This document shows, piece by piece, positions 24,895 through 33,280 of a stretch of 41,090 nucleotides of DNA; position 1 is the stretch's first letter, and each line of letters begins with the position of its first letter. Origin of the DNA: Flammeovirga aprica JL-4 (GTDB lineage: Bacteria > Bacteroidota > Bacteroidia > Cytophagales > Flammeovirgaceae). The notes beneath the pieces are model-generated. The model worked only from the letters and a program-made list of their open reading frames with translations. It was not told where the DNA came from and searched no databases. The DNA lies in NCBI RefSeq assembly GCF_012844305.1, contig NZ_JABANE010000079.1, positions 1-41,090 on the forward strand. Direction: 5' to 3'. A program made the translations under genes and the position numbers.

Positions 24895-26469
24895 ATGAAA
24901 AAATTACTTTTTACATCACTATTATCATTTGCAATTTCACCTGTTTTTGCTCAAGGTATATCACTTGAGTCAAACAGTGAGGATGTAAATAAATACAAAT
25001 CTACTATCACAGGATCAGAAATGAAAGCCCATCTTACCATCTTGGCTTCTGATGAGTTTGAGGGGAGAGAAACAGGAGAGAGAGGACAGAAAATGGCGGC
25101 AGATTACATTGCACAGCATTTTATGGATCAAGGATTAACTGGACCTGTTCCTAATGTACCGAACCCTTATTTCCAGCAGTTTGATCTTTACAAACAAAAA
25201 TACACCAACTTTTCTATCTCTAAAGGGGATGTTAATCTTCAATTGATAGAAGATATTTTCCCATATGGCAATTTCTCATTCCAACAAGAGTTAGAGGTTG
25301 TTTTTATTGGTTACGGAGAAGAAAATGATGGAATCAGTGATTATGATGGAGTAGATGTTAAAGGAAAAGGAGTTGTCTTTTTTGAGGCTACACCTGAAAA
25401 ATATGCTTCCTCAAATAAAACATCTGGACTTAGAAGCAAGGCTAAAATGGCAGCGGAAAAAGGAGCTGCTTTTGCAATTGTAATTGGTGAATCAGATGAG
25501 AAATATATCACTCAAGCGAAGAGATACGGCAGTTATATTTCAAAAGGAAGATTGATGTTCAACAAGCCAGAGGAAACAAAGGATAACGGTTTTGGTTTGA
25601 TCTTAGTGAAACCATCAAGTTTTTTCAAATTAATTGCAGCTGATCAAAAGAAATTTGAGAAGCAATTGTCAAAAAATATTGCAAAAGGAAAATCTGCTTC
25701 AACAGGAGAAATTTACAAGTTGAATATTGATGCTAAATTTACTTCACGTAAAATGCCAACTGAAAATGTGTTAGGTTTTATGGAAGGTACAGATTTGAAA
25801 GATGAAGTATTAGTAGTGACTTCGCATTATGATCACGTAGGTATTATTGATGGTAAAATTCATAATGGCGCAGATGATGACGGTTCTGGAACAACAGGAC
25901 TTCTTGAAATTGTAAATGCTTTTTCTCAAGCAAAGAAAGAGGGTAAAGGACCAAGAAGATCTATTCTTTTTATGACTGTAACAGGTGAGGAAAAAGGATT
26001 GTTAGGTTCTGAATATTATTCTGATCATCCTATCTTCCCATTAGAAAATACGATTGCAGATTTAAACATTGACATGATCGGTAGAGGGGATGAAGCACAC
26101 AAAGAAAACCCTGAATTCGTTTATGTAATTGGAGCGGATATGTTATCTTCAGAATTACATGAAATTCATGAGCAAGTAGCCAAGAAATATGTGCCTGAAT
26201 TGGATTTAGATTATACTTACAATGCGAAAGATGATCCCAATAGATACTATTATAGATCAGATCACTATAACTTTGCGAAGCACGGTATTCCTGTAATTTT
26301 CTATTTCAATGGTACGCATGAAGATTATCATCAGCCCACTGATACTGTTGATAAAATCACATTTGGTCCTATGGCTAAGAGAGCAAAATTAGTCTTCTCT
26401 ACAGCTTGGGAATTAGCCAATAGAGATAATGCTCCTATTGTAGATCAAAAAACAGAACAGCAAAAGTAA
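24895..26469 (+). CDS. Exported M28-family zinc metallopeptidase
   Basis: A 524-residue secreted aminopeptidase-type M28 enzyme. The signal peptide MKKLLFTSLLSFAISPVFAQ fixes the start at 24895; an upstream ATG at 24835 would add 20 residues before it and falls inside an inverted repeat. The region about 105-240 looks like a PA-type insert (FSFQQELEVVFIGYGEE). Metal ligands are read as His311 (SHYDHVG), Asp within GADDDGSG (327-329), Glu365/366 (TGEEKGLLGSEYY), Asp393 (NIDMIGRGD) and His479 (YHQPTDTVDKI). All five positions are kept, so the enzyme should bind two zinc ions. It probably removes N-terminal residues from peptides in the periplasm or outside. It lies 86 bp downstream of the Lrp-like gene. 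Confidence 0.93.
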   Translation: MKKLLFTSLLSFAISPVFAQGISLESNSEDVNKYKSTITGSEMKAHLTILASDEFEGRETGERGQKMAADYIAQHFMDQGLTGPVPNVPNPYFQQFDLYKQKYTNFSISKGDVNLQLIEDIFPYGNFSFQQELEVVFIGYGEENDGISDYDGVDVKGKGVVFFEATPEKYASSNKTSGLRSKAKMAAEKGAAFAIVIGESDEKYITQAKRYGSYISKGRLMFNKPEETKDNGFGLILVKPSSFFKLIAADQKKFEKQLSKNIAKGKSASTGEIYKLNIDAKFTSRKMPTENVLGFMEGTDLKDEVLVVTSHYDHVGIIDGKIHNGADDDGSGTTGLLEIVNAFSQAKKEGKGPRRSILFMTVTGEEKGLLGSEYYSDHPIFPLENTIADLNIDMIGRGDEAHKENPEFVYVIGADMLSSELHEIHEQVAKKYVPELDLDYTYNAKDDPNRYYYRSDHYNFAKHGIPVIFYFNGTHEDYHQPTDTVDKITFGPMAKRAKLVFSTAWELANRDNAPIVDQKTEQQK

Positions 26470-26486
26470 AACATAGATTTATAAGG

Positions 26487-26529
26487 AAAAACCTCGGAAA
26501 GCCGTAAAGTACTTTTCGAGGTTTTTTTT
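26487..26529 (+). terminator. Terminator of the M28 peptidase gene
   Basis: A 10-bp stem (26492-26501 with 26512-26521, one G-T pair) with A/T extension leads into an eight-T run. Confidence 0.85.
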
Positions 26530-26576
26530 ATGCTGAATTTGTCAGGAAACCGATTAGTACTTAACCGTATTTTATA

Positions 26577-26616
26577 ATGAAAACTCCTTTTTCGCCAAAT
26601 TAAAAGAGGAGTTTTG
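26577..26616 (-). terminator. Terminator of the propeller regulator gene
   Basis: AAAACTCCT (26580-26588) pairs with AGGAGTTTT (26607-26615) and the stem is extended inward by A/T pairs. On the minus strand it lies 21 bases past the regulator stop codon and ends in T residues. Confidence 0.65.
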
Positions 26617-26636
26617 TACTTCCATAGTAATGTAAA

Positions 26637-29555
26637 TTATATACTTTTCAAGTACTCTTCCAGACCGTCATCGATCCCTAAGCCTAATCGTTTTCTAAGT
26701 CTTTTCCTGGCTACTTTCACACTGTTAAGTGAAATGCCCAGAATTGCCGCTATATCCTTGCTTGACATGTTCAGTTTGATCAAGTTGCAAAGCCTCAAGT
26801 TCCCTTCCGTTAGATCAGGGTGGTTTTCTTTCAGCTTTTGAGCGAAATTCTGATGGACTTCAGAAAATAAAGTATTTAAGGTTTTCCAATCATTCTCAAT
26901 ATTCTCAGCCTGTTTTATTTCACGTCGGATACTGCTGATTTTATTTTTAGAAATAGGATCATTGGATTGCTGAAGATCTTCAAGTTTCTTATCAATTTGG
27001 TCCACCAAGGTATTCATATGAGCCAAACGAAGTACATGAGTCGTCAATTCTTTTTCTCTAAGTTTCAACGTCTCTTTGATTAATTGTGCTTTCTGATTTT
27101 CTACTTCGATAATATCAATCTCTTTATTGAGCAATTCCTGTGTTCTCTCTTTTACTATTTTATTCAATGCCACTTTCTGATGTTTCAGATTTCGGACATA
27201 AAGTAAATAAACCATCAGGCCAATGACTATCAAAACAACGACAACAATAAACTTGAACAGGGGAGTTTCCCAATAATAAGCCTTGAGAATAATGGGGAAA
27301 CTTAAAGTATTGCCCCATTTCTGATTCTTATACCTGCATCTGATTTCAAAGAAATAAGTTCCTTGAGAAAGATTGGAGTATAACATAGAAGAATTGGATA
27401 AAGATTGATTCCAATTGTTCTCAAAATTTCTCAAACGATACTCATACTCTATGTTATGCTGATAATTGTATTCAAGCCCAAAATAATTAATGTAAAAAGT
27501 TCTTTCATCAGGAGATAAAAGGACTTGATGTAGCTGTGAGATATCCACTTCCTTATTCGCTAGTTGATTTCTCACTATCGTAATGCTGTTGACTTTTACC
27601 TTTGGAATATTCTGAAGGAATGAAATCGTCTTTGTGGGGTTGAAAATATTTAAACCTTCCGTTCCACCAAAAATCAGAAAGTTATTTTTCAGCATTAGAG
27701 AAGCACCCACATTAAACTGTTTTCCTTGCAGTCCGTCTTCCTCTGTGAATTTTCTGATGCTTTCATCTTTGGGGTTGTATGAGGTGATTCCCTGATTAGT
27801 AGAGAGCCATAAAGCACCATGAGAGTCGTTTTCTATGGAATAAATGACTTTATTTGGTAATTTATTATTGACAGAAGAAGGGTACAATGAATCTGTCTGA
27901 CGATCTAGTTTCCACAAACCATTGCCAAAAGTACCAATCCAGAGGTTAAGTTTATCATCCTCGGCGATTGAAATAATGGCATTGTTGATATTTGTATTTT
28001 GGTTATTATTGCTTGTAAAGTGAATCTGTTTAAAAGTATTATTTTCCTTGTCGTATCGGTTCAGTCCATTGAATGTACCAATCCAGATATCTCCTTTAAT
28101 GTCTCTGTAAATTTTTCGCGTATCATTATTAGAGATAGAGAGAGAATCATCAGGATTATTTAGAAAACGGACGAAAGTATTGTTCTTAAGATTTAATTTG
28201 ATGACGCCATTTGTAGTGGCCAACCATATATTACCGTAATAATCTTCTTCTATATCCCATATATTATCAGAGGAAAGTTTGTTTTTATTTTGATCGATTG
28301 CATCTAACGGAGATAATATTTTTTTTTCATCCAAAACCTTCAATCCACTCTGATAAGTACCTACCAATACTTTATTATCAATTTTCTTCAGTGAGATAAC
28401 ATACTGATTAGACACGACGTTTTCAATATTTCCATTCTTAATATTAAGTCTGTCAACACCTCCGCCATCAGTGCCAATTAAGATTTCATTTTGATTTAAT
28501 TGCTCAAAAGAAGTAACACTATTATGAGATAAGCCCTTGCCATATGTTTTGTCCTCACTCAATGTAAAGAACGGATCATTTTCATTATAGAGTTGTAATC
28601 CATTTCCAAAAGTTCCTATCCAAATATTGTGATTTGCACCATAATAGAGGTAATTGATAGTTCTCTTCGTACACTTATGATGAAGTAAGGTATAAGGCTT
28701 ATAGTTTTCCTCTTTTTTGAGCATCACAATGCCATTTCCTTCAGTACCCAGCCAAATGTTTCCAAAATTATCTTCTGTGATTGATTTTATCTTATTGTCA
28801 CCCGAATATAATTTCTTGATTCTTAGATGCTGATTAATACTATACAGTTCTCCATTTGTGGTGCCTGTATAAAGTTGATTTCCGATTCTTTTTAAAGAAA
28901 ATATGGACTTGTTTTTAAGGATTTTGAAAGAAGAACTTAATACTCTGTCATGTGTTTTGGAAGCGTAAACTTGTAACCCTTTATCGGTACCTGCCAAAAC
29001 ATAATTTAGGAAAGAGGCTATACTATTAATGCTCGCAGCGCTGTTTGGTATTTTATAGTAAGTCTCCTGATTACCGGAATAGTAAATACCAAGATTATTA
29101 ACACCAATCCATTGTTCACCTTCCGAAGACCAAGTGATGCCTTTTACATCTTCCACTTCGTCTTTGTTTTCAAGTACAATCCGTTTTACCTTTTTGTCTT
29201 TCAGCCCCATTCTTTCAAGGGCGCCGTTTGTACCAATCCATAAGTGATTTTCTTTAGGATCAACAGCTAAACATCTTATTGTGTTGAAATTTAATCCATG
29301 GTCAATTACGTCTGAGGCCACAAAAGACCTGAACGAACTGCCATCAAAAATATTGAGGCCATCATCTGTACCAATCCACAAAAAACCGTTATTGTCGTAA
29401 ACAATAGCGTTTACATTATTCTGTGATAATCCCTGTTTGGTTGTAAATCCTGAGAGTTTAACTGGCGTTAGATTGTTCGATAATACTGAAGGCGTCGTTA
29501 ATATAGTGCATAAAAGAATAGCAAAGCCACTCTTAAGCAATGTTAGTTGATGCAT
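26637..29555 (-). CDS. Membrane-spanning propeller/Y_Y_Y regulator with LuxR-like HTH
   Basis: A 972-residue one-component regulator for the adjacent glycan locus. After a signal sequence (1-27), 14 Reg_prop repeats are countable (LWIGTDDGLNIFDG, IWLGTEGNGIVML, IWIGTFNGLNRYD and similar), enough for two seven-bladed propellers. A Y_Y_Y domain (about 690-760), one TM helix (about 768-788), a coiled coil (about 790-890) and a LuxR-like HTH (about 912-960; MSSKDIAAILGISLNSVKV) follow. There is no HisKA, ATPase or receiver, unlike the hybrid two-component systems with similar sensors. Ligand binding in the periplasm would therefore be relayed directly through the membrane to DNA. It is divergent from the N-glycan genes, with a shared 312-bp region containing a repeated motif. 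The glycan ligand is inferred from context. Confidence 0.9.
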   Translation of the reverse strand: MHQLTLLKSGFAILLCTILTTPSVLSNNLTPVKLSGFTTKQGLSQNNVNAIVYDNNGFLWIGTDDGLNIFDGSSFRSFVASDVIDHGLNFNTIRCLAVDPKENHLWIGTNGALERMGLKDKKVKRIVLENKDEVEDVKGITWSSEGEQWIGVNNLGIYYSGNQETYYKIPNSAASINSIASFLNYVLAGTDKGLQVYASKTHDRVLSSSFKILKNKSIFSLKRIGNQLYTGTTNGELYSINQHLRIKKLYSGDNKIKSITEDNFGNIWLGTEGNGIVMLKKEENYKPYTLLHHKCTKRTINYLYYGANHNIWIGTFGNGLQLYNENDPFFTLSEDKTYGKGLSHNSVTSFEQLNQNEILIGTDGGGVDRLNIKNGNIENVVSNQYVISLKKIDNKVLVGTYQSGLKVLDEKKILSPLDAIDQNKNKLSSDNIWDIEEDYYGNIWLATTNGVIKLNLKNNTFVRFLNNPDDSLSISNNDTRKIYRDIKGDIWIGTFNGLNRYDKENNTFKQIHFTSNNNQNTNINNAIISIAEDDKLNLWIGTFGNGLWKLDRQTDSLYPSSVNNKLPNKVIYSIENDSHGALWLSTNQGITSYNPKDESIRKFTEEDGLQGKQFNVGASLMLKNNFLIFGGTEGLNIFNPTKTISFLQNIPKVKVNSITIVRNQLANKEVDISQLHQVLLSPDERTFYINYFGLEYNYQHNIEYEYRLRNFENNWNQSLSNSSMLYSNLSQGTYFFEIRCRYKNQKWGNTLSFPIILKAYYWETPLFKFIVVVVLIVIGLMVYLLYVRNLKHQKVALNKIVKERTQELLNKEIDIIEVENQKAQLIKETLKLREKELTTHVLRLAHMNTLVDQIDKKLEDLQQSNDPISKNKISSIRREIKQAENIENDWKTLNTLFSEVHQNFAQKLKENHPDLTEGNLRLCNLIKLNMSSKDIAAILGISLNSVKVARKRLRKRLGLGIDDGLEEYLKSI

Positions 29556-29867
29556 TTTCAGATGTTATGTAGTAGTGTTATAATTGTATATAATACGTTA
29601 AATATGACATTATAAATATTAATAGTCAAATAATATTGTATATAGTTTCTTGAAGAAGCCCAAAAAATAATTTTTCTATCTGAAGTAGGTGTAATTGAAA
29701 AGCACAAACCCTCAAAACTGTTAATGCTGTCTTTCTTTTTGCACGATTTTGTTAATAAATATCATTTGTTTGAGCTTGTTTGTGCGTGTTTATGCGTTTA
29801 TTTTAGATGAATGTGTAAATTTAACACGTTAAATAATTACTAAATCCTCAATTTTTATTTTTAAACT
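29556..29867. promoter_or_regulatory. 312-bp divergent control region of the N-glycan locus
   Basis: The region between the regulator and the glycosylasparaginase gene has no ORF. TAATACGTTAAATA (29591-29604) and TAACACGTTAAATA (29822-29835) are 13/14 identical. They lie 35 bases before the regulator start and 32 bases before the enzyme start. The core TAAC-AC-GTTA of the second copy is a perfect palindrome, extended to ATTTAAC-AC-GTTAAAT (29819-29834). A weak -7-like TATTTTAG lies at 29799-29806. Confidence 0.55.
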
Positions 29868-30848
29868 ATGGGTAGCAGAAGAGATTTTTTGAGAATTTCG
29901 GCATTGTCATCAGCCGCATTGATTACACCTTCATTATCTACTTTTTCGTTTGCAGGAAAGAGAAAAGGTAATAAGCCTTTGATGATATCCACTTGGAATC
30001 ACGGGTTTGGAGCAAATGAAGCAGGCTGGGAGATCTTAAAAGACGGTGGCGCCGCACTTGATGCTGTTGAGGCAGGAGTGAGAGTACCTGAAGCTGACCC
30101 TAAGGAAAGAAGTGTAGGATATGGAGGTTTGCCTGATCGTGACGGAAAAGTGACGTTAGATGCGTGTATCATGAATCACGAGTACGAATGTGGAGCTGTT
30201 GCCGCTTTAGAAAACATTATGCACCCGATTTCTGTGGCAAGATTAGTAATGGAAAAAACACCTCATGCCATGTTGGTAGGAGAAGGAGCTCAAACATTCG
30301 CGCTAGCAGAAGGATTTAAGGAGGAAAACTTATTGACTGAAAGATCAAAGAAAGATTGGGAAGAGTGGTTGAAGAAATCAGAGTATAAGCCAGTCATTAA
30401 TATAGAAAACCATGACACTATCGGTGCTTTGGCCATTGATGCAAAAGGTCATATTGCCGGTGCTTGTACCACTTCAGGTGCAGCGTATAAAATGCATGGC
30501 AGAGTGGGAGATTCTCCTTTGATTGGAGCAGGTTTATTTGTAGATGGAGAAATTGGAGCCGCTTGTGCAACGGGCCTTGGTGAGGCTGTGATCAGAACGG
30601 CAGGGTCGGCCATGGTAGTAGAGCATATGAGAATGGGCAAATCACCTGTTGAGGCTTGTGAGATTGCTGTCAAAAGAATTATGGACACACATAAATCCCG
30701 TATGGAAAACCTTCAAGTAGGTTTCCTGGCCATTAATAAAAATGGAGAATACGGCGGATATAGTATTAGAAATGGATTTAACTACGCAATTGTAGATACG
30801 GAAAATGGGAATAGAATGGAAGACGCCCAGTTCAAAATGAAATGGTAG
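29868..30848 (+). CDS. N4-(beta-N-acetylglucosaminyl)-L-asparaginase (glycosylasparaginase), Tat-exported
   Basis: An Ntn-hydrolase that cleaves the GlcNAc-Asn bond at the end of N-glycoprotein breakdown, 326 residues. The N-terminus MGSRRDFLRISALSSAALI is a twin-arginine signal. The autoprocessing site is NHDTIGALAID, with cleavage expected between Asp183 and Thr184 so that Thr184 becomes the nucleophile. GGAALDAVEAGV and GYGGLPDRDG (alpha chain), then GACTTSGAAYKMHGRVGDSP and GAACATGLGEAVIRT (beta chain), are conserved features of the family. Length is usual. It is the first gene of the rightward operon, 56 bp before a GH92 mannosidase. The Tat signal suggests export after folding; the other enzymes of the operon use Sec signals. 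Confidence 0.94.
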   Translation: MGSRRDFLRISALSSAALITPSLSTFSFAGKRKGNKPLMISTWNHGFGANEAGWEILKDGGAALDAVEAGVRVPEADPKERSVGYGGLPDRDGKVTLDACIMNHEYECGAVAALENIMHPISVARLVMEKTPHAMLVGEGAQTFALAEGFKEENLLTERSKKDWEEWLKKSEYKPVINIENHDTIGALAIDAKGHIAGACTTSGAAYKMHGRVGDSPLIGAGLFVDGEIGAACATGLGEAVIRTAGSAMVVEHMRMGKSPVEACEIAVKRIMDTHKSRMENLQVGFLAINKNGEYGGYSIRNGFNYAIVDTENGNRMEDAQFKMKW

Positions 30849-30904
30849 CGTTGGTGTATTCCCGCTAAAATCAAATTACATATTATTTATAACTACCCTT
30901 ATCG

Positions 30905-33130
30905 ATGATTAAATTAAGGTCAACATTACTAGCTTTATTAATCCTACCTTTTTTAGGTGCTTGTACTTCTAATGAGAAGGAGCAAACATCTACTAAAAAG
31001 GTTAGATATACAGATTATGTCAACCCATTTGTTGGAACTGACGGCCCAGGTAATACTTACCCAGGAGCAACTGTACCTCATGGTATGGTGCAACTTTCGC
31101 CTGACAACGGTTATGGTGGATGGGATAGAATCGCAGGTTATTTCTGGCCTGATTCTACAATAGCAGGTTTTTCTCATACTCACTTGTCAGGTACAGGTGC
31201 AGGAGATTTATATGACATTTTAGTCATGCCTTTCAACAGTAAATCAGACAGAACACTGACTGAAAATGGAAATGTGCGTCCAGTTTCATTGTTCTCACAC
31301 GATCAAGAAAAAGCAGAGCCAGGTTATTATGCAGTGGATTTATTGGATTATGATATCCACGCTGAAATGACTGCTACTTCTAGAACTGGTTTTCATAAAT
31401 ATACTTTCCCTAAGGACGATAAATCTCAAATTTATATCAACTTAGGTTATGCCTTGAACTGGGATGGCCCTACGGATACATATTTGAAGGTAATCGACAA
31501 TCAAACAGTAGTTGGTTATAGATTTTCATCAGGATGGGCGCCTGTTCAAAAAGAATATTTTGTAGCGAAATTTAGTGTTCCATTCACTTCTTATCAGTTA
31601 GTAAATTCTGTAAAAGGAAATGATATGAAAGTAGTGGATGGTAATGAGATTCAAGCTTTGAAAACAAGAGGTTATTTCAATTTTGATACACCAAATGATA
31701 AAAATGAAGTCTTGGTAAAAGTGGCCCTTTCATCATCTAGCATTGAAGGAGCTCAAAAGAACTTAGCCGCTGAAAATACATCTTGGGATTTTGATAAGGT
31801 TAGAAAAGATGCATCAGATACTTGGGAGACTGAATTAGAGAAAATCAAAGTTTCTTCTATGAATGAAGAGCATTTGAAAGTATTCTATACAGCAATGTAT
31901 CAGTCTTTATTGGCTCCAACTTTACATTCAGATGTTGATGGTGCTTATAAAGGTGCAGACCAGAAAAATCACGTAGCTAAAGGTTATAAAAAATACGATA
32001 CATTCTCTTTATGGGATACTTATAGAGCAGCACACCCGCTGTATACTATGATCCATACGCAGAGAGTACCAGATATGATCAATTCATTCCTTTCTCAATA
32101 TGACGAAACAGGCTTGCTTCCTGTATGGTCAATGAAAGGAAATGAAACAAATATGATGATCGGGTATCACGCTGTTCCTGTAATTACTGATGCATATTTC
32201 AAAGGAATCGAAGGATTTGATGTTGAGAAAGCCTATGAAGCGTGTAAGGCATCAGCTATGAATGAGAAAGGGGATGCAATGGCGGATTATATTAAGTTAG
32301 GTTATGTGCCATTGAATTTTGATCATGAAAACTGGTCCGTTTCAAAAACTTTAGAATACGCTTACGATGACTGGTGTATTGCTGAGTTTGCAAAAGCATT
32401 AGGCAAAGAGGACGATTATAAATATTTCGCGAAGCGTGCCGAAAACTGGAGACATGTTTATGATGAGGAATCTTCATTTATGCGTCCAAAAGATAGAAAA
32501 GGAGAGTTTATTAAAGATTTCCTTCCTAAAGATTATACAGATCACTTCTGCGAAAGTAACGCATGGCAATACTTCTTCTATGTACCACAAAACATTGAAG
32601 GTTTGATTGATGCAATGGGTGGTGCAGATCGTTTCGAGCAAAGATTAGATTCAATGTTCACTTACTATCCAGCTCCAGAAGATGAGTTGCCGATTTTCTC
32701 AACAGGTATGATTGGTCAATATGCACACGGTAACGAACCAAGTCACCACGTTGCTTATTTATACAACTACATCAATAAGCCTGAAAAAGGTCAGAAATTG
32801 ATCCGTGAAATCATGAATACGCAATACAAATCTACTCCTGACGGTGTATGTGGTAATGAGGATTGCGGTCAGATGTCATCATGGTTTATCTTAAGTTCAA
32901 TTGGTCTTTACCCAGTAAACCCAGGTAATGCAATGTATGACTTAGGAACACCATTATTCAATAATGCTACTGTTCAGTTGGGTAACGGCAATACTTTGAA
33001 GATTGTTGCTAAGACAGTTTCTGATGCTAAACCAACATTGAAGAAAGTACTTTTCAATGGAGAGGAAATCAAAGGTTGGAAAATCAGTCACAAAGAATTG
33101 ATGAAAGGAGGAACTTTAGAGTTCATTTAA
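30905..33130 (+). CDS. GH92 alpha-mannosidase lipoprotein (first copy)
   Basis: A calcium-dependent inverting exo-alpha-mannosidase of family GH92, 741 residues. The lipoprotein signal ends in LGAC (Cys20). The mature start reads TDYVNPFVGTDGPGNTYPGA, with VPHGMVQLSPD next. Further signatures are GFSHTHLSGTGAGD, SLWDTYRAAHPLYTM, HGNEPSHHVAYLYNY (NEP at 610-612) and GNEDCGQMSSW (from 650). The N-terminal beta-sandwich and C-terminal (alpha/alpha)6 domains are both full length. GH92 enzymes act on alpha-1,2, 1,3, 1,4 or 1,6 mannosides; the exact linkage is not certain from sequence. It is the second gene of the operon and is probably anchored in the envelope, possibly on the cell surface. A GC-rich hairpin follows it. 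Confidence 0.95.
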   Translation: MIKLRSTLLALLILPFLGACTSNEKEQTSTKKVRYTDYVNPFVGTDGPGNTYPGATVPHGMVQLSPDNGYGGWDRIAGYFWPDSTIAGFSHTHLSGTGAGDLYDILVMPFNSKSDRTLTENGNVRPVSLFSHDQEKAEPGYYAVDLLDYDIHAEMTATSRTGFHKYTFPKDDKSQIYINLGYALNWDGPTDTYLKVIDNQTVVGYRFSSGWAPVQKEYFVAKFSVPFTSYQLVNSVKGNDMKVVDGNEIQALKTRGYFNFDTPNDKNEVLVKVALSSSSIEGAQKNLAAENTSWDFDKVRKDASDTWETELEKIKVSSMNEEHLKVFYTAMYQSLLAPTLHSDVDGAYKGADQKNHVAKGYKKYDTFSLWDTYRAAHPLYTMIHTQRVPDMINSFLSQYDETGLLPVWSMKGNETNMMIGYHAVPVITDAYFKGIEGFDVEKAYEACKASAMNEKGDAMADYIKLGYVPLNFDHENWSVSKTLEYAYDDWCIAEFAKALGKEDDYKYFAKRAENWRHVYDEESSFMRPKDRKGEFIKDFLPKDYTDHFCESNAWQYFFYVPQNIEGLIDAMGGADRFEQRLDSMFTYYPAPEDELPIFSTGMIGQYAHGNEPSHHVAYLYNYINKPEKGQKLIREIMNTQYKSTPDGVCGNEDCGQMSSWFILSSIGLYPVNPGNAMYDLGTPLFNNATVQLGNGNTLKIVAKTVSDAKPTLKKVLFNGEEIKGWKISHKELMKGGTLEFI

Positions 33131-33137
33131 CATAAAA

Positions 33138-33168
33138 GTACGGAGCTGTTGAAAAAGCAGCTCCGTAC
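33138..33168 (+). promoter_or_regulatory. Intercistronic hairpin between GH92 and GH20 genes
   Basis: A perfect 11-bp stem (33138-33148 with 33158-33168, core CGGAGC/GCTCCG) with an A-rich loop and no T-run. It probably protects or processes the upstream mRNA rather than stopping transcription completely. Confidence 0.55.
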
Positions 33169-33280
33169 CAACCTATTTATTAATCTTAATCAAAAACGGT
33201 TGTAAGATAAAATTCTTAACGCCATAACACTGCAAATAAACTACTACAAATACTTAACTAATCAGATAAACAAAATTGAA

